NCBI GenBank assembly: GCA_020629135.1
Contig: JAHDDX010000002.1
Coordinates: 22,418-86,417, forward strand
Reading direction: 5' to 3'
DNA: 64,000 bases
DNA from: Hellea sp.
GTDB taxonomy: Bacteria; Pseudomonadota; Alphaproteobacteria; Caulobacterales; Maricaulaceae
In this document: positions 26,323 to 34,752 of the stretch, piece after piece
Numbering within the stretch: the first letter of the stretch is position 1
How the letters are laid out: each line of letters starts with the position of its first letter
Notes under the pieces: model-generated
Told to the model about the DNA's origin: nothing
What the model saw: only the letters and a program-made list of their open reading frames with translations
Database searches by the model: none
Position numbers and translations under genes: made by a program

Positions 26323-27193
26323 ACAGTTTTCCGCGCACCAGTTGATCATAGTCAGAAACCAGGGCTTCGCACACCTCACCTGGCGTGTAATGCGTGCCCG
26401 CGATTTCTCGGACCGGTGTGACCTCAGCCGCCGTTCCGACGACAAAACACTCCTGAAAATGGGGCAGTTCGCTAGGGTAAATATCTCGTTTGAAGACCTT
26501 TAATCCGCGTTTTTCAGCCAGTTTCAATACGGAATCATGGGTAATCCCGTCCAAAAGGATATCATTGGTTGGGGTGTGGAGCTCTCCGTCACGCACAAAG
26601 AAAATGTGCGCGCCCGTGCATTCCGCAACGCGGCCTTTGAAATCCACCATTAATGCGTCATCGAAACCTTTGGCCGTTGCTGCGTCCTTCGACAATGTAC
26701 AAATCATGTAAAGACCGGCTCCTTTGGATTTACAGGGTATAGTATCCGGTGCTGGTCGTTTCCAATCTGCCCAAGATAAGCGAATGCCTTTCATTTTATC
26801 AGAAAAATAATTTCCCCAGTGCCATACGGCTACGGCCAGATGGATTGTGTTATTTTTTGAAGCTACGCCCATCATTTCAGAGCCCCGCCACGCGATTGGC
26901 CGGACATATGCATCCCCCAAGCCGGATTTAGCCAGAGTTTCACGACAGGCCTGATCAATCTGTTCAACTGAATATGGAATTTCATACCCCATATGCTCAG
27001 CCGATTTAACGAGGCGAGCACTATGATCTGTCAGGCGAAAGATTTCTCCTTCATAAGCTCGGTCGCCCTCAAATACAGCTGATCCATAATGCAAAGAATG
27101 GGTCAGAAGGTGCACTTTAGTTTCACGCCAATCGACAAATTCACCGTCCATCCAGATATGGCCGTCGCGATCATGATATGCTTTTTCGATCAT
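26315..27193 (-). CDS. ilvE: Branched-chain amino acid aminotransferase
   Basis: PLP-dependent transaminase for the last step of Leu, Ile and Val synthesis, 292 residues. Family blocks are WMDGEFVDW, HSLHYGSAVFEGDRAYEG, the PLP lysine region CKSKGAGLYM, ECTGAHIFFV and FVVGTAAEVTPV. I begin at MIEKAYHDRDG, the usual alphaproteobacterial N-terminus, with a GAG-containing site upstream; two further in-frame ATGs (27205, 27208) would add up to five residues. Convergent with pgsA and divergent from a response regulator gene. Confidence 0.94.
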   Translation of the reverse strand: MIEKAYHDRDGHIWMDGEFVDWRETKVHLLTHSLHYGSAVFEGDRAYEGEIFRLTDHSARLVKSAEHMGYEIPYSVEQIDQACRETLAKSGLGDAYVRPIAWRGSEMMGVASKNNTIHLAVAVWHWGNYFSDKMKGIRLSWADWKRPAPDTIPCKSKGAGLYMICTLSKDAATAKGFDDALMVDFKGRVAECTGAHIFFVRDGELHTPTNDILLDGITHDSVLKLAEKRGLKVFKRDIYPSELPHFQECFVVGTAAEVTPVREIAGTHYTPGEVCEALVSDYDQLVRGKLSI

Positions 27194-27301
27194 TTTGTTT
27201 CTCATCATCTGATTGAAGGCTTGCCGCCCAATGAAGTTGCGCGCATTCTCATCGCGGCCTATGGTAAGTCAACCGGAATTCGTGAAAAATTAGGGAATAA
27301 A

Positions 27302-28009
27302 ATGGGTCTTGAGTCAGATAAATTAGAACGTCGCGACATACATTTGCTCGTAGTTGACGATGATGACAGAATTCGTGCCCTTTTGAAAAAATATCTTCAC
27401 AATCAGGGCTTTCGCGTCAGCATAGCTGATAATGCGACTGAAGCTCGGAATTTGATGGAAACATTGAGATTCGACTTACTAATTCTGGACGTCATGATGC
27501 CGGGCGAAGATGGCATTACACTGACAGAATCTCTCCGGACTTCATCAGATGTGCCAATCATTTTATTGACGGCCCGGGGTGAACCCGAATTTCGTATCAA
27601 AGGCCTAAAAAGCGGGGCAGACGATTATTTGGCCAAACCTTTCGAACCCGAAGAACTGGTGCTCAGGATTGAGTCCATTTTTCGTCGCCTGGGCACGACC
27701 GCCCCGGCCACACTTATTCGATTTGGCCCTTGGGAATACGATATTGAAAGATTGACCTTGAAAAAAGATGGCGAACGGGTTCGCCTGACGACAGGTGAAG
27801 AATCACTACTGACATTGCTGGCGAAATGTGCAGGGTCACCGGTCAGCCGGTATGCCCTTTCGGAACGCATCAGTGCTAAGTCCGAACGCGCCGTCGATGT
27901 CCAAATGACGCGATTACGGCGAAAAATCGAAAAAAATCCAGCTGAGCCAGATTATATATTGACCGTACGCGGCCATGGTTACCGGCTATTAGGTGATCAA
28001 TCCCCTTGA
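27302..28009 (+). CDS. OmpR-family response regulator
   Basis: 235-residue two-component regulator. The receiver domain has the acidic cluster LLVVDDDD, the phospho-acceptor in LDVMMPGEDG, the Thr in LLTARG and the Lys in LAKPF. The C-terminal winged helix ends in DYILTVRGHGYRLLG, typical of OmpR/PhoB. I start at MGLESDKLERRD; upstream frame-open sequence has no family match. The partner histidine kinase begins on its stop codon (TTGA overlap), so both are made together. The signal sensed is unknown. Confidence 0.93.
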   Translation: MGLESDKLERRDIHLLVVDDDDRIRALLKKYLHNQGFRVSIADNATEARNLMETLRFDLLILDVMMPGEDGITLTESLRTSSDVPIILLTARGEPEFRIKGLKSGADDYLAKPFEPEELVLRIESIFRRLGTTAPATLIRFGPWEYDIERLTLKKDGERVRLTTGEESLLTLLAKCAGSPVSRYALSERISAKSERAVDVQMTRLRRKIEKNPAEPDYILTVRGHGYRLLGDQSP

Positions 28010-29313
28010 AGGCCATAAACCGATATCTTCCAAAGAGTCTGTTTGGGCGCTCTCTGCTAATCATCATACTGCCTGTCTTGATCATGCAAACGGCCGTGAT
28101 GTATTTCTTTTTCAACGCACATTGGGCGCAAGTCACCGCAAACCTGTCCGACAGTGTTGCCGCCGATGTATCGGTCGCGGTGGATCTATATAAACAATCT
28201 CCCAGCCTTAAGCGCGCTGAGCAATTAGATGCCATGTTGCGGCCTCAAATGGAATTATCCGTCGCGCTTCGAGAAAATGACAGTCTACCTATATCGACTC
28301 GGGACGCGTTTTTCTCAGCACTTGATAAAACCCTCAAGCGGGCCTTGGGACAGGCCCTAACGGATGAGTTCTGGTTTGATACAACGCGTTACCCCAACCA
28401 CATTGATATTCGCGTTTCAGTAGACGAAGGCGTTTTACGCTTCATCGCGGCCAGAGATCGTGTGTTCGCGCCAACGGGTTACGCCTTTATCTTCTGGTTG
28501 GTCACCGCAACCCTACTATTGACCTTGGTCAGCATTTTATTCATTCGCAATCAGGCCAGACCGATTTCAAAACTGGCTGCCGCAGCGGACGCCTTTGGAC
28601 GGGGCGAAGATACGGCTGATTTCAAGCCATCGGGCGCATCTGAGGTTCGCCTCGCCGGACATTCTTTTATTAAAATGCGAAACCGGATCAAACGGCAGAT
28701 CGAACAAAGAACAACATTCCTGGCTGGGGTTAGCCATGACCTTAGAACTCCTCTTACGCGCCTGAGACTCCATCTATCCATGCAGGATCAAAACTCAGAC
28801 AATGAGGCTGCTTTAGTCGATTTGAAAGACATGGAGAATATGCTCAACGGATATTTGGATTTCGCCCAAGGACTGCCCGGCGAAATCTCTGAAGACGTCG
28901 CACTCGTCTCTTGGATTGAAAAAATTCTGTCTGGCCTGCCCCAACCCAAACCAGAGCTTGTCGCTTTGGGGCCGGTTACGCTTTCTATAAAAAGAACGGC
29001 AATGAAACGCGCGCTCACAAATATATTTTCAAATGCTCAAAAATACGGAAACCAGACCCGCGTGACCTTGTCCGAACTTTCTGACTACATTGAGATCGCC
29101 GTTGAGGATGACGGGCCCGGAATTCCCAGTGAAAAACGAGAAAGCGTTTTTAAACCCTTTCAACGTCTGGACGACGCCCGCAATCAAAACATTGAAGGTG
29201 TAGGTCTCGGCCTCAGCATTGCACGCGACATTGTACAAAGCCACGGCGGATCGCTATCACTAGGTGACAGTGAAATGGGCGGGCTGAAAGCGCTTATTCG
29301 CCTGCCAAGATAA
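28006..29313 (+). CDS. Sensor histidine kinase, EnvZ-like
   Basis: 435-residue inner-membrane sensor kinase. The first helix (SLLIIILPVLIMQTAVMYFF, about 17-36) and the second (about 158-180) frame a periplasmic sensing region. A HAMP linker follows, then the H-box GVSHDLRTPLTRLRL, the N-box NIFSNAQKYG, and the G-boxes VEDDGPGIP and GVGLGLSIA. Translation begins at a TTG that overlaps the regulator stop. It ends 4 nt before the convergent rcdA stop, without a terminator. Domain order fits EnvZ-type osmosensor kinases; the stimulus is unknown. Confidence 0.92.
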   Translation: MKAINRYLPKSLFGRSLLIIILPVLIMQTAVMYFFFNAHWAQVTANLSDSVAADVSVAVDLYKQSPSLKRAEQLDAMLRPQMELSVALRENDSLPISTRDAFFSALDKTLKRALGQALTDEFWFDTTRYPNHIDIRVSVDEGVLRFIAARDRVFAPTGYAFIFWLVTATLLLTLVSILFIRNQARPISKLAAAADAFGRGEDTADFKPSGASEVRLAGHSFIKMRNRIKRQIEQRTTFLAGVSHDLRTPLTRLRLHLSMQDQNSDNEAALVDLKDMENMLNGYLDFAQGLPGEISEDVALVSWIEKILSGLPQPKPELVALGPVTLSIKRTAMKRALTNIFSNAQKYGNQTRVTLSELSDYIEIAVEDDGPGIPSEKRESVFKPFQRLDDARNQNIEGVGLGLSIARDIVQSHGGSLSLGDSEMGGLKALIRLPR

Positions 29314-29317
29314 TAAG

Positions 29318-29869
29318 CTATTTATTAAATTCAGCCTGCAAGCGACTGATCTGATCCGCAACCGTGTTTCCGGACTGCGCCGCAATAGACCCATAAAGGC
29401 TGCGATCAAGGCGGGAAATCCGTTCATAGAGCTGTTCTGATCTGGCGATTAGCTCAAGCAAAGTTGACGGTAAGGCATCGGCCGCCTTGGCTAATTCAGA
29501 AAAAGACAATCCATTTTCAGGCTTTTTCTCCGCCACTATCCGGTATTTATCCATGCGGGCTTCTTCGGTCGTCATTTCGCCTTCTTTCAAGGCCCGCTGA
29601 ACCAGAAGCCAGCTTGCAACCTGCATTAAACGGGTCGTCAGTTTCATGCTGTTGGACGCATAAATGAGCGCGTCCGCTTTTGATAACCCTTTGGCAGCAT
29701 CACGCCCAGGACCGTCCAAATAAGCCGCCGTCTCTTCGACCATATCCATCCCTTCGCGGAAAGTTTTGGTAAAGAGTTCAGACTTGGTGAACTCAACCAA
29801 TCTGGCTTCCGCCTGCGGGTTTAATGTGTCGACGGCATTTGTCATCCGTGCAGTTCCTGCCTCAATCAT
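29318..29869 (-). CDS. rcdA: RcdA-like protein (DUF1465)
   Basis: 183-residue cytoplasmic helical protein. The block FREGMDMVEETAAYLDGPGRDAA and then MKLTTRLMQVASWLLVQRAL are hallmarks of DUF1465, the family of Caulobacter RcdA. RcdA is an adaptor that helps ClpXP, with CpdR and PopA, degrade the master regulator CtrA. A GGGAG site supports the ATG at 29869; a second in-frame ATG at 29845 is possible. A DUF1192 gene lies directly upstream on the same strand, a common pairing. This links to the CtrA box before the pilin gene in the same window. Confidence 0.87.
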   Translation of the reverse strand: MIEAGTARMTNAVDTLNPQAEARLVEFTKSELFTKTFREGMDMVEETAAYLDGPGRDAAKGLSKADALIYASNSMKLTTRLMQVASWLLVQRALKEGEMTTEEARMDKYRIVAEKKPENGLSFSELAKAADALPSTLLELIARSEQLYERISRLDRSLYGSIAAQSGNTVADQISRLQAEFNK

Positions 29870-29960
29870 AAATTACTCCCGAATCCCAGAGATAGCGCCC
29901 TCCAGGCTTATGAACAATGAAAACTTAGCCTTTGGCTTGCAAAGGTCGGGCCACAGGCCC

Positions 29961-30131
29961 TCACTTTTTGAAAAATTGTTCGGCTGCCGACAAATCGGAT
30001 TGTTTCTTGGTTAATTCAGCTTCTATTCGGACGATTTCAGCCTTTAAAAGTGTGATACGCTCTTTTAATTCGTCCACGGAAACACCGTAAAGGTCTTCGC
30101 CCAAAGCAAAACCTGTTTCTGATTGGGTCAT
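29961..30131 (-). CDS. DUF1192 family small protein
   Basis: 56 residues, too short for many gene callers. It starts MTQSETGFALGEDLYGVS, the conserved DUF1192 N-terminus, and continues as a coiled coil (VDELKERITLLKAEIVRIE) to a Lys-rich end. A very strong GGAGGGGAG ribosome site precedes the ATG. It lies 91 nt upstream of the rcdA-like gene on the same strand, as in many alphaproteobacteria. Function is not established; the coiled coil suggests a binding partner. Confidence 0.85.
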   Translation of the reverse strand: MTQSETGFALGEDLYGVSVDELKERITLLKAEIVRIEAELTKKQSDLSAAEQFFKK

Positions 30132-30180
30132 CCAGCTCCCCTCCGATTCGTAAGAAATGGGCTAATCCGTGTCATTCACC

Positions 30181-30209
30181 TTGTCAATTTGAACGTTTCG
30201 GACTATATA
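30181..30209 (+). promoter_or_regulatory. Strong sigma-70-type promoter toward trcR
   Basis: TTGTCA (30181-30186) and TATATA (30204-30209) are separated by exactly 17 nt. On the opposite strand the same bases give TTGACA (30187-30182) pointing toward the DUF1192-rcdA pair, so the two divergent promoters would share their -35 region. The minus -10 element (near TTAGCC) is weak. Confidence 0.6.
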
Positions 30210-30252
30210 GGTCTTGCATTTGAGTGGAATCGCCAGATTTTCCTCAAAAATG

Positions 30253-30274
30253 ACCCGGCGGAGCCGGGTTTTTT
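30253..30274 (+). terminator. Intrinsic terminator hairpin in the trcR leader
   Basis: A 7-bp stem (ACCCGGC / GCCGGGT) with a 3-nt loop is followed by a run of six T. It lies about 40 nt downstream of the predicted start site and 45 nt before the trcR start codon. It could be an attenuator, or the end of a short leader RNA of about 65 nt. Confidence 0.65.
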
Positions 30275-30318
30275 CATGTCTGAATTTTGCCCATAACGGG
30301 TTTGGCTTGGAGGCCTTT

Positions 30319-30984
30319 ATGACACAGATTTTAATGCCAAAAGCGACTGCTGTCTGGTTAATCGACAATACAGCTCTGACCTTTAAACAGATTTCAGAAT
30401 TTTGCGGTCTGCATATCTTGGAAGTCGAAGGCATTGCCGACGGCGACGTTGCCAGTGGAATTCGCGGCGCAGACCCAATCGCAAATGGTCAGCTTGCACG
30501 TGAAGAAATCGAAAAAGGTGAATCTGATCAAAATTATACGCTCAAAGCAACTGTGTTTGAAAATGCAGGGGTACAACCTAAAAAGAGCCGTAAGAAGGGA
30601 CCTCGTTATACGCCCCTATCCCGTCGCCAGGATCGTCCTGATGCCATTGCCTGGCTGGTCCGAAATCATCCCGAAGTATCTGACGCGCAGATTTCAAAAC
30701 TGATCGGAACAACTAAACCTACGATTACCGCAATTCGGGAGCGGACTCACTGGAAAATGAACACCATCAATCCGACGGACCCGGTGTCTTTGGGGCTGTG
30801 TTCTCAGATGGATCTTGATGAGGTCGTCAAAATTGCAGCTGAAAAGAAAGCCAAACAAGACGCCAAACTTGGAATTGAACCCGGAGAGTCTTTGAAACCT
30901 GTTGACGCCGCGCCCGAAGCCCCTGTCACAGAATCAAAACCTGAACCGACGCTTGAAAGCCTGTTTAAACCATCCAGTTCTTAA
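30319..30984 (+). CDS. trcR: TrcR-like cell-cycle transcriptional regulator (DUF1013)
   Basis: 221-residue DUF1013 protein. The N-terminus MTQILMPKATAVWLIDNTALTF is diagnostic; DUF1013 proteins include TrcR, described as an essential cell-cycle regulator of Caulobacterales and other alphaproteobacteria. A basic patch (KKSRKKGPRYTPL) precedes an HTH-like segment (PEVSDAQISKLIGTTKPTITAI). The C-terminal tail is Pro/Glu-rich. TTGGAGG supports the ATG at 30319. It is divergent from the rcdA pair and carries its own promoter and leader terminator. The last 4 nt overlap the convergent SDR gene. Confidence 0.88.
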   Translation: MTQILMPKATAVWLIDNTALTFKQISEFCGLHILEVEGIADGDVASGIRGADPIANGQLAREEIEKGESDQNYTLKATVFENAGVQPKKSRKKGPRYTPLSRRQDRPDAIAWLVRNHPEVSDAQISKLIGTTKPTITAIRERTHWKMNTINPTDPVSLGLCSQMDLDEVVKIAAEKKAKQDAKLGIEPGESLKPVDAAPEAPVTESKPEPTLESLFKPSSS

Positions 30985-31793
30985 TCGTCTGACGAATTCA
31001 CAGGCATGATGTAATTTAGCGCCAGGCGCCCGCCATCGGCGTATATACATTGTCCTGTGATATAGCTTGCGTCTTCTGAGGCCAAAAAGGCAACGATACT
31101 GGCGATTTCATCCGGTTGCCCGGGACGTCCCATAGGCGTGCGCATCAGGATTTTGTCGAAAGCTTTGCCCGAACCAGCGACGTCAGCCAACATGTCCGTT
31201 TTGATTGACCCCGGTCCAACCGCGTTCACGCGTATTCCATATGGCGCCAATTGAAGAGCCATGGATTTAGTCATCTGGAGTAACCCGCCCTTGGACACAT
31301 TATACGCCAGATAGTCAGGGAGCGCGACCTGGTCATTGATCGAAGACATATTGATGATGGAATAGGGTTTTTCGGTCAGCCGCGACCGATCATCACGATT
31401 TTCAATCTCGTTTACCATATAATCGACGACGGCGCGGGAAACTAAGAACGCACCTTTAAGATTCACATTTAGAACCCGATCAAAATCTTCCGGTTCGAGA
31501 TCTAATATTCCGCCCTGAAACGCAATCCCAGCATTGTTGAGAAGCACGTCAATCGCCTCAAACCTGGAAAGCGTTTCCGCTATCAGATTGTGAACAGATA
31601 ATTTGTCCGACACATCGCATTGCACGAAATGAACGTTTCCGACGTGGGCCTCAAGACTGTCTAAGGCGAATCGACCGGATTCTTCATCTATGTCAGCGAT
31701 AACAACACTATATCCATCATCCAGCAAGCGACGCGCACACGCGAACCCAATACCTTTGGCTCCGCCGGTCACAATAGCAACTTTGTTTGGCAC
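30981..31793 (-). CDS. SDR family oxidoreductase
   Basis: 270-residue classical short-chain dehydrogenase. It has VTGGAKGIGFACA for cofactor binding, NNAGIAFQGG, the catalytic Ser in INMSSINDQ, and YNVSKGGLLQ (Tyr and Lys). An Asp after the second strand (VVIADIDEES) favours NAD over NADP. Substrate not evident; resembles 3-ketoacyl-reductase and glucose-dehydrogenase-type SDRs. Convergent with trcR with a 4-nt overlap. Confidence 0.88.
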   Translation of the reverse strand: MPNKVAIVTGGAKGIGFACARRLLDDGYSVVIADIDEESGRFALDSLEAHVGNVHFVQCDVSDKLSVHNLIAETLSRFEAIDVLLNNAGIAFQGGILDLEPEDFDRVLNVNLKGAFLVSRAVVDYMVNEIENRDDRSRLTEKPYSIINMSSINDQVALPDYLAYNVSKGGLLQMTKSMALQLAPYGIRVNAVGPGSIKTDMLADVAGSGKAFDKILMRTPMGRPGQPDEIASIVAFLASEDASYITGQCIYADGGRLALNYIMPVNSSDD

Positions 31794-31862
31794 AAATATC
31801 TCCCCGATAAACCGAGCCTAACTCGGCGCACCGGTAGCCTCAGGTCAAGTAAAAACTAGTAA

Positions 31863-32030
31863 TTATTGGACCTGATGGGCGTGAATTTGTTCTTTGATAT
31901 GGAGTTTCCGTTTTTTAAGGGAGGATAATCGGGTTGTATCGGGGAACGGACTTTTTTGTTCTGATTTTATTTTCTCGTCCAGCTTGGCATGTTTAAGTTC
32001 AAGTTCTCTTAGATGCGCTGCTACCGCCAT
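31863..32030 (-). CDS. YdcH-family small protein (DUF465)
   Basis: 55 residues forming a helical hairpin, starting MAVAAHLRELELKHAKLDEK and ending KKRKLHIKEQI, as in DUF465 proteins. The start at 32030 is favoured by GAGGAGGGA upstream; a longer in-frame reading from 32057 or 32099 lacks a ribosome site. It is divergent from another small protein of the same family. DUF465 genes often lie near purE in alphaproteobacteria, as here. Function unknown. Confidence 0.82.
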   Translation of the reverse strand: MAVAAHLRELELKHAKLDEKIKSEQKSPFPDTTRLSSLKKRKLHIKEQIHAHQVQ

Positions 32031-32171
32031 ACATCCCTCCTCGTCTATATCACTCATCAATTTGTAAACCTTAGCATAAATTACTGTCTTTGTCAGCAAG
32101 AATGCGATTGCTCATACATATGCATTCGTCTTATGCTTAAAAAGACATTATGGATCGGAGAAAAAAACTTA

Positions 32172-32405
32172 ATGAGCGACGACGAAACTGATCTTTCCGA
32201 AAAGGAGGCTGAAACGGCTGAAATGCTGGTCCTTTTGGAACAGCTCAAGACCGAACATCGTCGAATCGACCAAGAAATTGAGGCCGTGGAGCAAACTGGC
32301 GTCATTGATGTCTTAAAAATCAGGCGCATGAAAAAAATAAAGCTCTCGATCAAAGATCAGATCGTTTATTTGGAAAACCAGTTAACCCCAGATATTATTG
32401 CTTAA
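32172..32405 (+). CDS. Second YdcH-like small protein (DUF465)
   Basis: 77 residues, acidic N-terminus (MSDDETDLSEKEAE) then the DUF465 helices with LKTEHRRIDQEI and MKKIKLSIKDQIVYLE. The pattern K-K-x-K-L-x-I-K-x-Q-I matches that of the divergent neighbour, so the two are paralogues. The ribosome site (GGAG, 13 nt away) is poor, so an earlier start at 32133 is possible. Convergent with a GGDEF gene, 2 nt away. Confidence 0.75.
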   Translation: MSDDETDLSEKEAETAEMLVLLEQLKTEHRRIDQEIEAVEQTGVIDVLKIRRMKKIKLSIKDQIVYLENQLTPDIIA

Positions 32406-32407
32406 TA

Positions 32408-33034
32408 TTAGCCGGCAGGCTTACCCTTATTCCGGTACATATCCTTATCCGCCATGGAAAGCGACTGCTCGGCCGTCAAAGAGGTATCGCAACAGCTGAC
32501 CCCAAATGAAGCCGATACATTGATATCCGCATTTGGGATATCAATACGAATATCGGCGATCCGGTCACAAAGAGCCACCGCCTTTTTCCGCGCCAGACTA
32601 TCAGTGACTTTGAACAATAACACACCAAACTCGTCGCCGCCTAATCTGGCGACCATATCGCATTCTCTTGTGTTGGCCTTTAAAACATGTCCAACTTCAC
32701 GAATAATATCATCCCCAATCGCATGACCGAACTGGTCATTTACCGACTTAAAGCAATTCAAATCGAGATAGATGATAGCCGACGTAATATCATACCGATC
32801 CAAAACCGATTGCGCGCGACTGACTTCGCGAATGAAAGCGCGCCGATTATAAACCGGCGCGAGAGGATCCATATCCGCCGTATGTTCCATTTCGATCAGC
32901 TGATGACGTAGGCGTTTGTTTTGACTTCTTAGCTTTGCCAGTTCCTGAATAAGTTCCTCGGGCGTCCGTCCATTATCGCCAACTTGCTTTCCAAGTTCAG
33001 CCAGCTCTCTTAATGATGCGACGTAATTATTCAT
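32408..33034 (-). CDS. Diguanylate cyclase (GGDEF)
   Basis: 208 residues that synthesise c-di-GMP from two GTP. A predicted coiled coil (about 18-50, ELIQELAKLRSQNKRLRHQL) precedes the GGDEF domain. The active site ARLGGDEFGVLLF is intact. RECD, five residues upstream of GGDEF, is a proper inhibitory I-site (RxxD). FDHAIGDDIIREVG-type and SFGVSCC blocks are present. No transmembrane segment is visible, so it is cytoplasmic. Start chosen at MNNYVASL, which has GGAAA upstream; an in-frame ATG at 33070 is alternative. Confidence 0.9.
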   Translation of the reverse strand: MNNYVASLRELAELGKQVGDNGRTPEELIQELAKLRSQNKRLRHQLIEMEHTADMDPLAPVYNRRAFIREVSRAQSVLDRYDITSAIIYLDLNCFKSVNDQFGHAIGDDIIREVGHVLKANTRECDMVARLGGDEFGVLLFKVTDSLARKKAVALCDRIADIRIDIPNADINVSASFGVSCCDTSLTAEQSLSMADKDMYRNKGKPAG

Positions 33035-33128
33035 GATTTTCCAACCACCGATCCCACTTCGATAATTCATCTTGCCAAAATCTTCTTAAGAAATTTCAAA
33101 CCTCCCGCTTTTTTTGGGAAAATTAGGT

Positions 33129-33156
33129 TTGACCCGGAAAATTTGTAAGCTATTGT
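33129..33156 (+). promoter_or_regulatory. Possible promoter of purEK
   Basis: TTGACC (33129-33134) and TATTGT (33151-33156) are separated by 16 nt, about 40 nt before the purE start codon. Plausible but not strong. No PurR-like palindrome is visible. Confidence 0.4.
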
Positions 33157-33198
33157 TCATGGCTTCCCGGTATCTCGTGCCGCTTAATTGGGGAAGTT

Positions 33199-33687
33199 AT
33201 GTCTAAGAAATTCGATGTCGCAATAATTATGGGGTCGTCCTCCGATTGGCCCACAATGCAGCATGGTGCCGAAATTCTGGACGCCCTGGATATCAGCTAT
33301 ATCAGCCAGGTCGTATCAGCGCATCGAACCCCTGACCGTATGTTCGATTTTGCCAAATCCGCTCGTTCCAATGGGTTTAAAGTGATTATAGCAGGCGCAG
33401 GCGGCGCGGCTCACCTGCCCGGCATGGTGGCCTCAATGACATCATTGCCCGTCCTCGGCGTTCCTGTTCAAAGCAAGGCTCTTTCCGGGCTGGATAGCCT
33501 TTTATCGATTGCGCAAATGCCGGGTGGTGTCCCAGTCGGTACTTTGGCCATTGGAAACTCTGGCGCTAAGAATGCAGCTCTACTCGCTGCGTCTATTCTG
33601 TCTTTGTCTGACGAGAAAATTGCGAAATCTCTTGATAAGTGGCGCGCGGCCCAAACTGACGCTGTTAAACTATCGCCAACGGACTGA
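33199..33687 (+). CDS. purE: N5-carboxyaminoimidazole ribonucleotide mutase
   Basis: Converts N5-CAIR to CAIR in purine synthesis. 162 residues with the class I PurE motif [12 protein letters not shown], then [21 protein letters not shown] and [20 protein letters not shown] precedes the ATG. purK follows 3 nt later, so the pair is translationally linked and catalyses successive steps. Confidence 0.96.
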   Translation: MSKKFDVAIIMGSSSDWPTMQHGAEILDALDISYISQVVSAHRTPDRMFDFAKSARSNGFKVIIAGAGGAAHLPGMVASMTSLPVLGVPVQSKALSGLDSLLSIAQMPGGVPVGTLAIGNSGAKNAALLAASILSLSDEKIAKSLDKWRAAQTDAVKLSPTD

Positions 33688-33690
33688 CCC

Positions 33691-34752
33691 ATGACCGAAT
33701 CTTTAAAACCGGGCGCGACTATCGGTATTTTAGGCGGCGGCCAACTTGGCCGCATGTTATCCTGCGCTGCATCCCGCCTCGGGTTTAAAACCCATATTTT
33801 TGATCCAGCCCCTAACTGCCCGGCCAGTCATGTTGCTCATAAGCAAACCCTTGCCGATTATGACGACAGCGAAGCCATAATCGATTTTGCCAAATCCTGC
33901 GATGTCGTCACGTATGAATTTGAAAACATCCCGGTCGTCACGGCTAAAACTGCAAAAATTCATGCCCCGGTATTTCCAGGCATTAAATGTCTCGAAGTGG
34001 CTCAGGACAGGCTGGTCGAAAAAACATTTATTCAGGATGCGGGCATACCGGTCGCTGAATTTCACGCGGTTGAGCATGAATTTGAACTCAAGCGAACTTT
34101 AAAAACCATGGACTTGCCGGTTGTCTTGAAAACCCGTCGAATGGGATATGATGGCAAAGGCCAGGTTATCATCCGGGACGGATCGGAAGCGAAAGACGCG
34201 TTCAAACAAATCGGTGAAGCCCCGGCAATTGTAGAAAGTTTCGTTCCTTTTGCCCGTGAAGTCTCCGTCGTTGCTGCGCGCAATCCAAATGGGGATATTA
34301 CCAGCTATCCGCTTATTGAAAACGAACACCGAAATCACATTCTCTACCGAAGCATCTCTCCAGCCGAGAACGATAATGGGAGGGCCCGCGAAATCGCGAT
34401 GACGCTACTTGATGCATTGGATTATGTCGGCGTTTTGGCCGTTGAGTTTTTTGAACTCCCGGACGGAACACTTTACGTCAATGAAATCGCACCAAGGGTT
34501 CATAACTCTGGGCACTGGACGCAAGACGCGGGCTGTGTGGATCAGTTTGAACTTCACATTCGTGCCATTGCCGGATGGCCACTGGGCAGCACCGCGCCCA
34601 AGCATAAAATAGAAATGCGTAATTTGCTTGGGCAGGAAATTGAAGCCTGGGAAGCTCTGGCCAATGAGCCGGGACTATTTCTACATTTTTACGGAAAAGA
34701 TGCCGCGCGCCCAGGTCGAAAAATGGGACACATTAATCGAATTGTTGGTTAG
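33691..34752 (+). CDS. purK: N5-carboxyaminoimidazole ribonucleotide synthase
   Basis: ATP-grasp enzyme making N5-CAIR from AIR and bicarbonate, supplying PurE. 353 residues with GGGQLGRMLSCAA at the start, TYEFENIPV, KTRRMGYDGKGQ in the ATP-grasp fold, and NEIAPRVHNSGHWT for metal binding. Complete domain. The stop overlaps the convergent COQ9 gene by 4 nt. Confidence 0.96.
   Translation: MTESLKPGATIGILGGGQLGRMLSCAASRLGFKTHIFDPAPNCPASHVAHKQTLADYDDSEAIIDFAKSCDVVTYEFENIPVVTAKTAKIHAPVFPGIKCLEVAQDRLVEKTFIQDAGIPVAEFHAVEHEFELKRTLKTMDLPVVLKTRRMGYDGKGQVIIRDGSEAKDAFKQIGEAPAIVESFVPFAREVSVVAARNPNGDITSYPLIENEHRNHILYRSISPAENDNGRAREIAMTLLDALDYVGVLAVEFFELPDGTLYVNEIAPRVHNSGHWTQDAGCVDQFELHIRAIAGWPLGSTAPKHKIEMRNLLGQEIEAWEALANEPGLFLHFYGKDAARPGRKMGHINRIVG

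Noticed and set aside
27089..27301. Upstream extension of the response regulator frame
   Set aside because: The extra residues overlap the start of ilvE on the other strand and match nothing in OmpR proteins.
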